From Streptomyces actuosus (GTDB taxonomy: Bacteria > Actinomycetota > Actinomycetes > Streptomycetales > Streptomycetaceae), in the NCBI RefSeq assembly GCF_016921115.1, contig NZ_JAFFZS010000014.1, positions 124,001-188,000 of the forward strand: a DNA stretch of 64,000 nucleotides, written 5' to 3'. Below, piece after piece: positions 42,492 to 50,633 of the stretch (the first letter of the stretch is position 1; each line of letters begins with the position of its first letter). Made by a program: the position numbers and the translations under genes. The notes below the pieces were generated by a model, which searched no databases, had not been told where the DNA came from, and saw only the letters and a list, made by a program, of their open reading frames with translations.

Positions 42492-44039
42492 GTGTTCGAT
42501 ACTCTCTCCGATCGCCTTTCAGCGACCTTCAAGAACCTGCGCGGCAAAGGGCGTCTGAGCGAGGCGGACATCGACGCCACCGCGCGCGAGATCCGCATCG
42601 CGCTTCTCGAGGCGGACGTGGCGCTGCCCGTGGTGCGCTCGTTCATCAAGAACGTCAAGGAGCGCGCCCTCGGCTCCGACGTGTCCCGGGCACTCAATCC
42701 GGCCCAGCAGGTCCTGAAGATCGTCAACGAGGAACTGGTCACCATCCTCGGCGGCGAGACCCGGCGTCTGCGCTTCGCCAAGCAGCCCCCGACCGTCATC
42801 ATGCTGGCGGGTCTGCAGGGTGCCGGTAAGACCACCCTCGCCGGCAAGCTCGGCAAGTGGCTCAAGGAGCAGGGCCACTCGCCGCTGCTGGTCGCCTGTG
42901 ACCTCCAGCGCCCCAACGCCGTGAACCAGCTCAGCGTCGTCGCCGAGCGCGCGGGCGTGGCCGTGTACGCGCCGGAGCCCGGCAACGGCGTCGGCGATCC
43001 GGTCAAGGTCGCCAAGGACTCCATCGACCACGCGAAGGTCAAGGTCCACGACATCGTGATCGTGGACACCGCCGGCCGCCTCGGCATCGACCAGGAGATG
43101 ATGCAGCAGGCCGCCGACATCCGGGACGCGGTCTCGCCCGACGAGATCCTCTTCGTCGTCGACGCGATGATCGGCCAGGACGCGGTCAACACCGCCGAGG
43201 CCTTCCGCGACGGCGTCGGCTTCGACGGCGTGGTGCTCTCCAAGCTCGACGGTGACGCCCGTGGTGGTGCCGCCCTGTCGATCCGGCAGGTCACCGGCAT
43301 GCCGATCATGTTCGCGTCGAACGGTGAGAAGCTCGACGACTTCGACGCCTTCCACCCGGACCGGATGGCCTCCCGCATCCTCGACATGGGTGACCTGCTC
43401 ACCCTGATCGAGCAGGCGGAGAAGACCTTCAGCCAGGAAGAGGCCGCCAAGATGGCCTCCAAGCTGGCGTCCAAGAAGGGGCAGGACTTCACCCTCGACG
43501 ACTTCCTGGCCCAGATGGAGCAGGTCCGGAAGATGGGCAGCATCAGCAAGCTGCTCGGGATGCTGCCCGGCATGGGGCAGATCAAGGACCAGATCCAGAA
43601 CCTGGACGAGCGGGACGTCGACCGCGCGGCCGCCATCATCAAGTCGATGACCCCGGCGGAGCGCCAGGAGCCGACGATCATCAACGGCTCCCGCCGCGCC
43701 CGTATCGCCCGCGGTTCCGGTGTCGAGGTCAGCGCCGTGAAGAACCTGGTCGAGCGATTCTTCGAGGCCCGCAAGATGATGTCCCGCATGGCCCAGGGCG
43801 GCGGGATGCCCGGCATGCCGGGCATCCCGGGCATGGGCGGCGGCCCCGGCCGGCAGAAGAAGCAGCCGAAGAAGGCCAAGGGCAAGCAGCGCTCCGGCAA
43901 CCCCATGAAGCGCAAGCAGCAGGAGCAGGAGGAGGCCGCGCGCCGCGCGGCCGCCGCCGAGGGCGGTGCCTTCGGCCTGCCCCAGCAGGGCGGGCAGGAG
44001 TTCGAGCTCCCGGACGAGTTCAAGAAGTTCATGGGCTGA
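42492..44039 (+). CDS. ffh: signal recognition particle protein Ffh
   Basis: This 515-residue SRP GTPase binds signal sequences and 4.5S RNA. The N domain covers residues 1-85, and the G domain has GLQGAGKTTLAGKLG, DTAGRLGIDQEMM and SKLDGDARGGAAL. The Met-rich M domain from residue 300 includes KLLGMLPGMGQIKDQI and SRRARIARGSG for RNA binding, ending in a Gly/Met/Lys-rich tail. The GTG at 42492 starts the conserved FDTLSDRLSATFKNLRG. The ribosome site is weak, and a TACCCT element at 42438-42443 may be the -10. It acts with ftsY in this window. Confidence 0.95.
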   Translation: MFDTLSDRLSATFKNLRGKGRLSEADIDATAREIRIALLEADVALPVVRSFIKNVKERALGSDVSRALNPAQQVLKIVNEELVTILGGETRRLRFAKQPPTVIMLAGLQGAGKTTLAGKLGKWLKEQGHSPLLVACDLQRPNAVNQLSVVAERAGVAVYAPEPGNGVGDPVKVAKDSIDHAKVKVHDIVIVDTAGRLGIDQEMMQQAADIRDAVSPDEILFVVDAMIGQDAVNTAEAFRDGVGFDGVVLSKLDGDARGGAALSIRQVTGMPIMFASNGEKLDDFDAFHPDRMASRILDMGDLLTLIEQAEKTFSQEEAAKMASKLASKKGQDFTLDDFLAQMEQVRKMGSISKLLGMLPGMGQIKDQIQNLDERDVDRAAAIIKSMTPAERQEPTIINGSRRARIARGSGVEVSAVKNLVERFFEARKMMSRMAQGGGMPGMPGIPGMGGGPGRQKKQPKKAKGKQRSGNPMKRKQQEQEEAARRAAAAEGGAFGLPQQGGQEFELPDEFKKFMG

Positions 44040-44080
44040 CCGCCCACCGACCGCGGCCACCTCGCGCGCGGCCCAGGACG

Positions 44081-44104
44081 AGGCCGGCCCCGCGGGGCCG
44101 GCCT
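44081..44104 (+). terminator. hairpin terminator after ffh
   Basis: AGGCCGGCCC and GGGCCGGCCT form a 10-bp stem with a 4-base loop, 42 bases past the ffh stop. Confidence 0.7.
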
Positions 44105-44299
44105 CCGGGTTCGGGCCGGCACACGCGCCCCCGGGGCGCGTGCATCCGCATGCTTGTGCGGCTTACGTGCCGTGGCGTCCGGACACGGCACGTCCTGCCC
44201 CGCCGCGCACGTCTCCCGACCAGCCCTGGCGCTCCGAGGGCACGCCCACACCGACACGCGCGGTCGCCGGTGAGGCCGGGGTGCCGTTCTCCTCCGCGG

Positions 44300-44491
44300 G
44301 CGTACGGCCTCGCCGCCGCCCCGCAGACCCTGGACGTGATCGGCGGCGAGATGCGCCGCATCGTCGACGCGTGCCACGAGGAGGCCTGCGGCCGGCAGGA
44401 CCGTCCCAGCGACCGGGTCGACGCCCACGCCGAGGCGCTGCCGGAGCAGGAGACGCCGGAGGAGACCGACGCGTACCGCACGCGGAGGTGA
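44300..44491 (+). pseudogene. decayed C-terminal fragment of an FtsH-like M41 protease
   Basis: The frame around 44300-44491 reads GGEMRRIVDACHEEACGRQ, then DRVDAHAEALPEQETPEE and a stop. This matches the last helices of FtsH proteases, where an EEVRRIV...A-x-E-A helix is followed by a DRLDALAEALLE-ETL-type helix. No ATPase or HExxH part remains upstream, so it is a remnant. From memory, an FtsH homologue occupies this site in S. coelicolor. The remaining 500 bases of this gap hold nothing else I recognise apart from the ffh hairpin. Confidence 0.55.
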
Positions 44492-44550
44492 CGCGACAAG
44501 TGAAGGACACCGCGGCGTGACGCGCCCGCGCACCGCTGCGCCCAGGATGC

Positions 44551-45408
44551 CTACGGCACGCGCGCGATGAGGTAGCGGAAGACGTTCGGCATCCACACCG
44601 TCCCGTCCGGCCGCCGGTGCGGGTGCAGGGCCTCGGTGAGCTCCTTCTCCACCTGCGCCTGGTCGGTGGCCGCGATCGCCGCGTCGAACAGTCCGGTCGA
44701 CAGCAGGCCGCGGACGGCGCTGCGGGGGCCGGTGTAGCCGAACGGGCAGGCGACCCGGCCCGAGCCGTCCGGCTTCAGGCCGGCCCGCTGGGCGACCTCT
44801 TCCAGGTCGTCGCGGTGCGTGGGACGCCAGCCGCCGGTGAACCGCAGCGGATCGGCCAGCCGGGCGGCCACCCGCAGCACGGAGGACGTGGTGCACCGTT
44901 CCGGCGGACCCCAGCCCGCCAGCACCACCGCCGCCCCGTGCTCGGCGAGCGGGACCGCGCCCGCGAGCAGCTCCGCGAGCCCCTCCGAGTCGCCTGCCAG
45001 GCAGCCGATCGGCTCGAACGCCGTCACCAGGGTGTACGGGGCCGTCCGGGTGTCGGTGACGTTCTCCGGGCAGTCCTCGACGAGCCGTGCCTCCACCCCC
45101 GCGGGTGCCTCCGGCGCCTCGGGCAGCAGCCGGTCGCGGGCCAGGGCCAGCCGCTCGGGGGAGTGGCACTCCACGCCCGTGATCTCCGCGCCGCGCGAGG
45201 CCGCCATCAACAGGGCCAGGCCCGAGCCGCAGCCCAGACCCAGCAGCCGGGTGCCGGGGCCCACTTCCAGTCGTTCGTAGACGGCCTCGTAGAGCGGGAC
45301 GAGCATCCGCTCCTGGATCTCGGACCAGTCACGCGCGCGTGCACACAGGTCCACGCGGGGGGCCGGGCCCGCGTGAGGGAGATGCTGCCGCACGAGCGTA
45401 GGTGTCAT
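44551..45408 (-). CDS. SAM-dependent methyltransferase
   Basis: This 285-residue protein has a class I methyltransferase fold with motif I in LLGLGCGSGLALLMAASRG near residue 60 and an acidic residue after strand 2 (GVECHSPERL). No substrate-specific block is visible. It may act on a small molecule or protein. The ATG at 45408 follows GGGGCG by 7 bases. It is divergent from the proS-like remnant and lies in a decayed patch between ffh and rpsP, though similar methyltransferases occur here in other Streptomyces. Confidence 0.8.
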   Translation of the reverse strand: MTPTLVRQHLPHAGPAPRVDLCARARDWSEIQERMLVPLYEAVYERLEVGPGTRLLGLGCGSGLALLMAASRGAEITGVECHSPERLALARDRLLPEAPEAPAGVEARLVEDCPENVTDTRTAPYTLVTAFEPIGCLAGDSEGLAELLAGAVPLAEHGAAVVLAGWGPPERCTTSSVLRVAARLADPLRFTGGWRPTHRDDLEEVAQRAGLKPDGSGRVACPFGYTGPRSAVRGLLSTGLFDAAIAATDQAQVEKELTEALHPHRRPDGTVWMPNVFRYLIARVP

Positions 45409-46288
45409 AGGTACGCGCCCCAATCCGCCGAGAGTCGCTGCTGTGCCCGGATCTGCGCACCGCCGGGCCCCCCGTGCAGTGCGCTCGCAACTTCCCCCCC
45501 TGTATGCCAGGAAACTCCGCCTCCGACCGGTCGTCCAGTGGAAGGCGCCCCCGGTTTGGGAGTTGACCGCCCCGGTGGCGAGATTTCACACGCCCGCAAC
45601 GTCGGCCCGTACCATCGCGCCATGGCCAGGACACCGGTTGTCACCCCGCGCGCCGAGACCTCCCCCGCTGGTACCAGGACCTCGTCGCCGAGGCGGAGCC
45701 GGCGGACAACGGCCCGGTGCGGGGCACCGTGGTGATCCGCCCGTACGGGTCCGCCCCGTGGGAGCGGATGCCGGCCGCGAGGGGCACCCGGATCAAGGGG
45801 ACGGGTACACCGCGAACGCGCTCGAGGGTGTCCGTGGGCCTCACTCGGTGAGAACGGAGAGGCGGGGCTCGCCGGGCGGGGCGTGACCGTGCGGTGTCCG
45901 GTCGCCGAGTAAGGGCCGGTTCCGGAGGCCGAGTACGCCCCGGGTGACGCCGCGGCCGTCGCGCGCGCTTACTGATACAGCGGGCTTTCGGCTGGGGCGT
46001 GTCCGAAACACCTCTTGCGCAACCGCCGGCCCTGCCGTCACGGCGTGCGGCCCGTTCGCGTGCCGGACCGGCCGGGTGCCCGGGGGAGGGTCCGAGCGCG
46101 GAGGGCGGTGGCGGACGGATGGTCCTACATCGGACTACGTACCGCCTTAGGGGGAGCTGTGAGGCTTCTCCGCAGATCAGCGCACCCGCCCTCGTCGGGA
46201 GGCATCAGCCGCAACTGACGGGTACGTGCAAATTATTTGGGATGGCCCGGAATCGGAACACAGAGGCCCTCCGGCTCGTTGTCATTAC
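45409..46288. other. 880-base region with remnants upstream of the SprT-like gene
   Basis: The first 400 bases contain the proS-like fragment described separately. The rest, 45830-46288, shows no gene. A 19-codon frame with a good ribosome site (GGGGAGCT, GTG at 46159, stop at 46218) could be a leader peptide but has no known match. An AT-rich spot, GCAAATTATTTGGG at 46228-46241, may be part of the promoter of the SprT-like gene. Confidence 0.4.
45622..45810 (+). pseudogene. frameshifted N-terminal fragment of prolyl-tRNA synthetase
   Basis: ATG at 45622 begins MARTPVVTPRAET, and after a one-base shift near 45655 the text continues PRWYQDLVAEAE, ADNGPVRGTVVIRPYG and WERM...RIKGTG. This is the N terminus of a class II prolyl-tRNA synthetase of the actinobacterial and eukaryotic-like type. 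Motifs 2 and 3 and the anticodon domain are missing. The gene is thus both frameshifted and truncated. It may be a remnant of a second proS copy; the functional gene must be elsewhere. Confidence 0.7.
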
Positions 46289-46885
46289 GTGAGCACGACA
46301 CAGACACCACCTGTACTCGCCGCAGAGCTGGCACAGGCGTGGGCCGACATTCAGCGGTACCACCCCGAGCTGCCGGACCTTGCCGCACCCGAGTCCCTGA
46401 TCGGGGAGTCGTCGTCCGCGTGCGGTCACGAGCTCTCCTTCGAGCGACTGCTTCATGAGGCAGTCCATGGCGTCGCCGCCGCGCGCGGCGTGCGCGACAC
46501 CTCCCGTGCCGGCCGCTACCACAACCGCAGATTCCTCGCCGTGGCGGAGGAGCTCGGCCTGGACCATCCGGACGAACCGCACCCGAGCAGCGGCTTCTCC
46601 CTGGTCACGCTGAGCCCCGAGGCCAAGCGGCGCTACCGTCCGACCATGGAGCGGCTGCAACGCGCTCTCAAGGCCCACTCGGCGGCGACCTCGGCCGAGA
46701 CCACCCGTGCCTTCCGCGGCCCTGCCGCCCGGCACGGCTCCTCCGGTGGGGGCGTGCGCGTCAAGGCCGTCTGCGACTGCGGCCGCAACGTCCGCGTCGT
46801 CCCGTCGGTCCTGGCCCAGGCGCCGATCGTCTGCGGCGGCTGCGGCAAGCCGTTCCGGATCCCGGAGGTCGTGGGTGCGGCGTAG
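46289..46885 (+). CDS. SprT-like zinc metallopeptidase-domain protein
   Basis: This 198-residue protein has a zincin motif, LLHEAVHGVAAARGV, near residue 55, followed by YHNRRFLAVAEELGLD, the SprT-like pattern in which a third histidine comes after the HExxH helix. The C-terminal part carries two cysteine pairs (CDCG and CGGCG) like a zinc ribbon. Substrates are unknown; SprT relatives in other organisms act on DNA-protein crosslinks, but that cannot be inferred here. The GTG at 46289 has no ribosome site, so the mRNA may be leaderless. It is the gene before rpsP. Confidence 0.75.
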   Translation: MSTTQTPPVLAAELAQAWADIQRYHPELPDLAAPESLIGESSSACGHELSFERLLHEAVHGVAAARGVRDTSRAGRYHNRRFLAVAEELGLDHPDEPHPSSGFSLVTLSPEAKRRYRPTMERLQRALKAHSAATSAETTRAFRGPAARHGSSGGGVRVKAVCDCGRNVRVVPSVLAQAPIVCGGCGKPFRIPEVVGAA

Positions 46886-47192
46886 CGGGCGGACGTCCGG
46901 CACCGGCATCTCGTGGCTGCCGGTGCCGCACGGCGTCACCCCGTAGCGCCGGGCCGCGCATCCGGCGGCGATCCTCAGGTCGCCGCCGGATGCGCCTTCG
47001 GCATGCCCTGGTCCCTGCACCCTGCGGCCCGGACCGGACCGCAGGGTGTGGCACAATGGCTAGCTGTACTCGACAGTCGCACAGGACCCCTCTCTCCTCC
47101 GGCTGACGCGTCCATCGGGCACTCGGGTACCGCAACCCCACGCGGCGAACCCGCCGTGCCCAACCACGTCAATTCCAGGAGAATCCACTCCC
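46886..47192 (+). terminator. SprT-rpsP intergenic region with hairpin
   Basis: A perfect 14-bp stem with an 8-base loop (46958-46971 with 46980-46993) lies about 70 bases after the SprT-like stop and should end that transcript. The remainder is the rpsP promoter and leader; a CACAAT hexamer at 47052-47057 may be its -10, without a clear -35. AGGAG precedes the rpsP GTG by 12 bases. Confidence 0.65.
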
Positions 47193-47621
47193 GTGGCAGT
47201 CAAGATCAAGCTGAAGCGTCTGGGCAAGATCCGTTCGCCTCACTACCGCATCGTCGTCGCCGACTCCCGCACCCGCCGTGACGGCCGGGCCATCGAGGAG
47301 ATCGGCAAGTACCAGCCGACGTACAACCCGTCGGTCATGGAGGTCGACGCCGAGCGCGTGGCGTACTGGCTCTCCGTCGGCGCCCAGCCGACCGAGCCCG
47401 TGCTCGCCATCCTGAAGAAGACCGGCGACTGGCAGAAGTTCAAGGGCGAGCCCGCCCCGGCGCCGCTGCTGCAGCGGGCCGAGAAGCCCGCGCGTCCGTC
47501 GTTCGAGGCCATCGGCGGCGACGACGACGCCAAGGGTGAGGCGATCACCCAGAAGAAGAAGGCCGAGAAGAAGGACGAGGCCGCTGCCGAGTCCTCCTCG
47601 GCTGAGTCGACCGAGGCCTGA
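47193..47621 (+). CDS. rpsP: 30S ribosomal protein S16
   Basis: This 142-residue small-subunit protein begins MAVKIKLKRLGKIRSPHYRI. The core ends near residue 90, and the rest is a Lys/Glu/Ala-rich extension of about 50 residues that is common in actinobacteria. It starts the conserved rpsP-KH-rimM-trmD-rplS group. Only 2 bp separate it from the KH gene. Confidence 0.97.
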   Translation: MAVKIKLKRLGKIRSPHYRIVVADSRTRRDGRAIEEIGKYQPTYNPSVMEVDAERVAYWLSVGAQPTEPVLAILKKTGDWQKFKGEPAPAPLLQRAEKPARPSFEAIGGDDDAKGEAITQKKKAEKKDEAAAESSSAESTEA

Positions 47622-47623
47622 GC

Positions 47624-47863
47624 ATGCTCGAGGAGGCTCTCGAGCACCTCGTGAAGGGCATCGTCGACAACCCTGACGATGTGCAGGTCGCCTCGCGCAA
47701 CCTGCGCCGCGGGCGTGTGCTGGAGGTCCGGGTCCACCCCGACGACCTCGGCAAGGTGATCGGCCGCAACGGCCGCACCGCACGCGCTCTGCGTACCGTC
47801 GTGGGCGCCATCGGCGGTCGCGGAGTCCGTGTCGACCTCGTCGACGTGGACCACGTCCGCTGA
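47624..47863 (+). CDS. KH-domain RNA-binding protein (KhpA-like)
   Basis: This 79-residue protein is a single type II KH domain with the GxxG loop in GKVIGRNGRTARALR. KhpA-type proteins bind RNA together with KhpB/Jag in other Gram-positive bacteria. It lies between rpsP and rimM, as in most actinobacteria, and is almost certainly co-transcribed with rpsP. Confidence 0.92.
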   Translation: MLEEALEHLVKGIVDNPDDVQVASRNLRRGRVLEVRVHPDDLGKVIGRNGRTARALRTVVGAIGGRGVRVDLVDVDHVR

Positions 47864-47882
47864 CGCTTCGCAGCACCGGCTC

Positions 47883-47915
47883 GGGCCGGGGAGGGCCACT
47901 GGCCGTCCCCGGCCC
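47883..47915 (+). terminator. hairpin between the KH gene and rimM
   Basis: GGGCCGGGG and CCCCGGCCC form a 9-bp outer stem around an inner GGCC/GGCC stem. It may attenuate the long operon or stabilise the upstream mRNA. Confidence 0.55.
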
Positions 47916-47996
47916 GCAGTCGTCTGACGGAGCAGAAGAATCGACAGGATGGTCAGAAGTGTCAGGAGTGACCGTAGTGACAGGAGAATGGGTCAC

Positions 47997-48542
47997 GTGC
48001 AGCTGGTAGTCGCACGGATCGGCCGCGCCCACGGCATCAAGGGTGAGGTCACCGTCGAGGTACGTACCGACGAGCCGGAACTGAGACTCGCGCCGGGTGC
48101 CGTCCTGGCCACCGACCCCGCCTCCACCGGACCGCTGACCATCGAGACCGGCCGGGTGCACAGCGGCCGGCTGCTGCTGCGGTTCGAGGGCCACACCGAC
48201 CGCAGCGCCGCCGAGGCGCTGCGCAACACCCTCCTGATCGCCGACGTCGATCCCGACGAGACGCCCGACGACGAGGACGAGTACTACGACCACCAGCTCA
48301 TCGACCTGGACGTGGTACTGCCGGACGGCACGGAGGTCGGCCGGATCACCGAGATCTCGCACCTGCCCCACCAGGACCTCTTCATCGTCGAGCGCCCCGA
48401 CGGCTCCGAGGTGATGGTCCCGTTCGTCGAGGAGATCGTCACCGAGGTCGACCTGGAGGAGCAGAGGGCGGTCATCGACCCGCCGCCGGGCCTGATCGAC
48501 GACCGCGCCGAGACCGCCTCGTCGAGGGACGACGAGGCATGA
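47997..48542 (+). CDS. rimM: 16S rRNA processing protein RimM
   Basis: This 181-residue assembly factor binds S19 and helps mature the 30S head. The N-terminal beta barrel begins QLVVARIGRAHGIKGEVTVE, and the C-terminal PRC barrel has YYDHQLIDLDV and GSEVMVPFVEEIV. The GTG at 47997 gives the family N terminus and follows AGGAGA by 9 bases; an ATG at 47988 is less likely. The stop overlaps trmD (ATGA, 48539-48542). Confidence 0.95.
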   Translation: MQLVVARIGRAHGIKGEVTVEVRTDEPELRLAPGAVLATDPASTGPLTIETGRVHSGRLLLRFEGHTDRSAAEALRNTLLIADVDPDETPDDEDEYYDHQLIDLDVVLPDGTEVGRITEISHLPHQDLFIVERPDGSEVMVPFVEEIVTEVDLEEQRAVIDPPPGLIDDRAETASSRDDEA

Positions 48543-49372
48543 GGCTCGACGTCGTCACGATCTTCCCCGAGTACCTCGAACCGCTGAACGTCTCCCTCGT
48601 CGGCAAGGCACGCGCGCGGGGCCGGCTCGACGTCCACGTGCACGACCTGCGGCAGTGGACCTACGACCGCCACAACACGGTCGACGACACGCCCTACGGC
48701 GGCGGCCCCGGAATGGTGATGAAGACCGAGCCCTGGGGCGACGCCCTCGACTCCGTCCTCGCCGACGGCTACGAGGCGGGCGCCGGCGAACCGGCCCTCA
48801 TCGTGCCCACGCCCAGCGGCCGGCCCTTCACCCAGGACGTCGCCGTCCAGCTCTCCGAGCGGCCGTGGCTGATCTTCACTCCCGCCCGCTACGAGGGCAT
48901 CGACCGCCGGGTCGTCGACGAGTACGCCACCCGGATGCCCGTAAACGAGGTGTCCATCGGCGACTACGTCCTCGCGGGCGGCGAGGCGGCCGTCCTCGTG
49001 GTCACGGAGGCGGTGGCGCGGCTGCTGCCCGGTGTCCTCGGCAACGCCGAGTCCCACCGGGACGACTCCTTCGCCCCCGGCGCCATGGCCAACCTCCTGG
49101 AGGGCCCCGTCTACACCAAGCCGCCCGCCTGGCGCGGCCGGGACATCCCGGACGTGCTGCTCAGCGGCCACCACGGGAAGATCGCCCGCTGGCGCCGCGA
49201 CGAGGCCCTGCGGCGGACGACGGCGAACCGGCCCGACCTCATCGAGCGCTGCGGCCCCGAGGCCTTCGACAAGAAGGACCGGGAGATGCTCTCCATCCTG
49301 GGCTGGGAGCCCGACCCCGAGGGGGCGCTCCACGGCCGATTTTGGCGCAGGACCCCGGGCGTGGAACAATAG
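48539..49372 (+). CDS. trmD: tRNA (guanine37-N1)-methyltransferase TrmD
   Basis: This 277-residue SPOUT methyltransferase makes m1G37 to prevent frameshifting. It begins MRLDVVTIFPEYLEPL, and the trefoil-knot SAM site includes PYGGGPGMVM, RYEGIDRRV and SIGDYVLAGGEAA. A catalytic aspartate is present in SHRDDSF. It overlaps rimM by 4 bp. A promoter for rplS appears to overlap its 3' end. Confidence 0.96.
   Translation: MRLDVVTIFPEYLEPLNVSLVGKARARGRLDVHVHDLRQWTYDRHNTVDDTPYGGGPGMVMKTEPWGDALDSVLADGYEAGAGEPALIVPTPSGRPFTQDVAVQLSERPWLIFTPARYEGIDRRVVDEYATRMPVNEVSIGDYVLAGGEAAVLVVTEAVARLLPGVLGNAESHRDDSFAPGAMANLLEGPVYTKPPAWRGRDIPDVLLSGHHGKIARWRRDEALRRTTANRPDLIERCGPEAFDKKDREMLSILGWEPDPEGALHGRFWRRTPGVEQ
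49342..49370 (+). promoter_or_regulatory. predicted rplS promoter inside the trmD 3' end
   Basis: TTGGCG (49342-49347) and AACAAT (49365-49370) are 17 bp apart. This would let rplS be transcribed more strongly than trmD, as expected for a ribosomal protein. Confidence 0.4.
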
Positions 49373-49505
49373 GCCGCTGCTGTCGGCCGTCCGGCGTGCG
49401 CCCCTGCCACAGGGGGACACGACGTCCGCTCCGACGGAGGCAGCACTCACCGAACGATCTAGTTTCCGTTGATGACCTGTGGCATCAACGAAGAAAGCAG
49501 ACGAC

Positions 49506-49856
49506 ATGTCGCACCTGCTCGACTCCGTCGACGTCGCGTCGCTCCGCAGCGACATCCCGGCCTTCCGCCCGGGTGACACCGTCAACGTCCACGTCCGCGT
49601 CATCGAGGGCAACCGCTCCCGTGTGCAGCAGTTCAAGGGCGTCGTGATCCGCCGCCAGGGTTCCGGCGTGCGCGAGACGTTCACCGTCCGCAAGGTCTCC
49701 TTCTCCGTGGGCGTGGAGCGCACCTTCCCGGTGCACACCCCGATCGTCGAGAAGATCGAGCTCGTCACCCGCGGTGACGTGCGCCGCGCCAAGCTGTACT
49801 ACCTGCGCGAGCTGCGCGGCAAGGCGGCGAAGATCAAGGAGAAGCGCGAGAACTGA
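49506..49856 (+). CDS. rplS: 50S ribosomal protein L19
   Basis: This 116-residue large-subunit protein lies at the 30S interface. Core blocks are FRPGDTVNVHVRVIEG, RVQQFKGVVI and RRAKLYYLRELRGKAAKIKEK. The ATG at 49506 matches family starts; an in-frame GTG at 49479 would add nine residues. It ends the ribosomal operon and precedes the signal peptidase group. Confidence 0.96.
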   Translation: MSHLLDSVDVASLRSDIPAFRPGDTVNVHVRVIEGNRSRVQQFKGVVIRRQGSGVRETFTVRKVSFSVGVERTFPVHTPIVEKIELVTRGDVRRAKLYYLRELRGKAAKIKEKREN

Positions 49857-49901
49857 TCTCGCGCGGGCGTTCACAGCGGGGCCGGATAGCATCTGGCCGC
49901 G

Positions 49902-50633
49902 ATGGACACCGAAGCACAGCCGACGAAGCGCGACCGCTCCCCCCTCCCCGACACCGGGGCGGGGGAGAGCCGGTCGCGCTTCTCGCATGTGGCGCGTGCG
50001 GCGGGCCGGCTGCCCGGTGGGCGGATCACCCTGACCCTGTCGATCTGCCTGGTCTTCGCGCTGTTCCTGAACCTGTTCGTGATGCGGCCCTTCCAGATCC
50101 CCTCCGGATCCATGGAGGCGGGGTTGAGGATCGGGGACCGCGTCCTCGTAAATAAGTTGGCGTACCGTTTCGGTGCCGAGCCACGCCGCGGGGACGTGGT
50201 TGTGTTCGACGGCACCGGGTATTTCGGGGACGCCGACTACATCAAACGCGTTGTGGGTGTGGGGGGAGACCACGTGGTCTGCTGTGACAAGGAAGGGAGG
50301 ATCATGGTGAACGGCCGCTCTGCCGACGAGTCCGCGTTCCTCCACCCGGGGGACGAGCCGTCCCTGGTGCCCTTCGACGTCGTCGTGCCCTACGGCCGCC
50401 TCTTCGTCCTCGGCGACCACCGCAGTGTCTCCAGCGACTCCCGCGACCACCTGGGCTCGCCGGGCGGCGGCATGATCCCCGTCGGGGACGTGATCGGCCG
50501 CGCCGACTGGATCGTGTGGCCCTTCGGGCACGCGGCCCGGCTGCACCGTCCCGGCGCCTACGCGGGCGTGCCGGACCCCGGACCGGTCGCCGCGGGGGCC
50601 ACGTCCCCGGACAGGGCGGGCGCGCATGGGTAA
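49902..50633 (+). CDS. sipW: type I signal peptidase, first of four
   Basis: This 243-residue membrane serine protease cleaves Sec and Tat signal peptides on the outer face. One membrane helix (about residues 45-65) is followed by the catalytic serine motif PSGSMEAGLRIGDRVLVNK and the lysine motif DYIKRVVGVGGD. A TAGCAT -10 element is 9 bases before the ATG, so the mRNA is probably leaderless. The position matches SipW of the S. lividans sipW-X-Y operon, and the name is assigned by order. It overlaps the next gene by 8 bp. No C-terminal membrane helix is seen, unlike the next two. Confidence 0.88.
   Translation: MDTEAQPTKRDRSPLPDTGAGESRSRFSHVARAAGRLPGGRITLTLSICLVFALFLNLFVMRPFQIPSGSMEAGLRIGDRVLVNKLAYRFGAEPRRGDVVVFDGTGYFGDADYIKRVVGVGGDHVVCCDKEGRIMVNGRSADESAFLHPGDEPSLVPFDVVVPYGRLFVLGDHRSVSSDSRDHLGSPGGGMIPVGDVIGRADWIVWPFGHAARLHRPGAYAGVPDPGPVAAGATSPDRAGAHG

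Noticed and set aside
46159..46218. 19-codon leader-peptide-like frame before the SprT-like gene
   Set aside because: The ribosome site is good but there is no attenuator hairpin or regulatory residue run, so it was only mentioned within the gap description.
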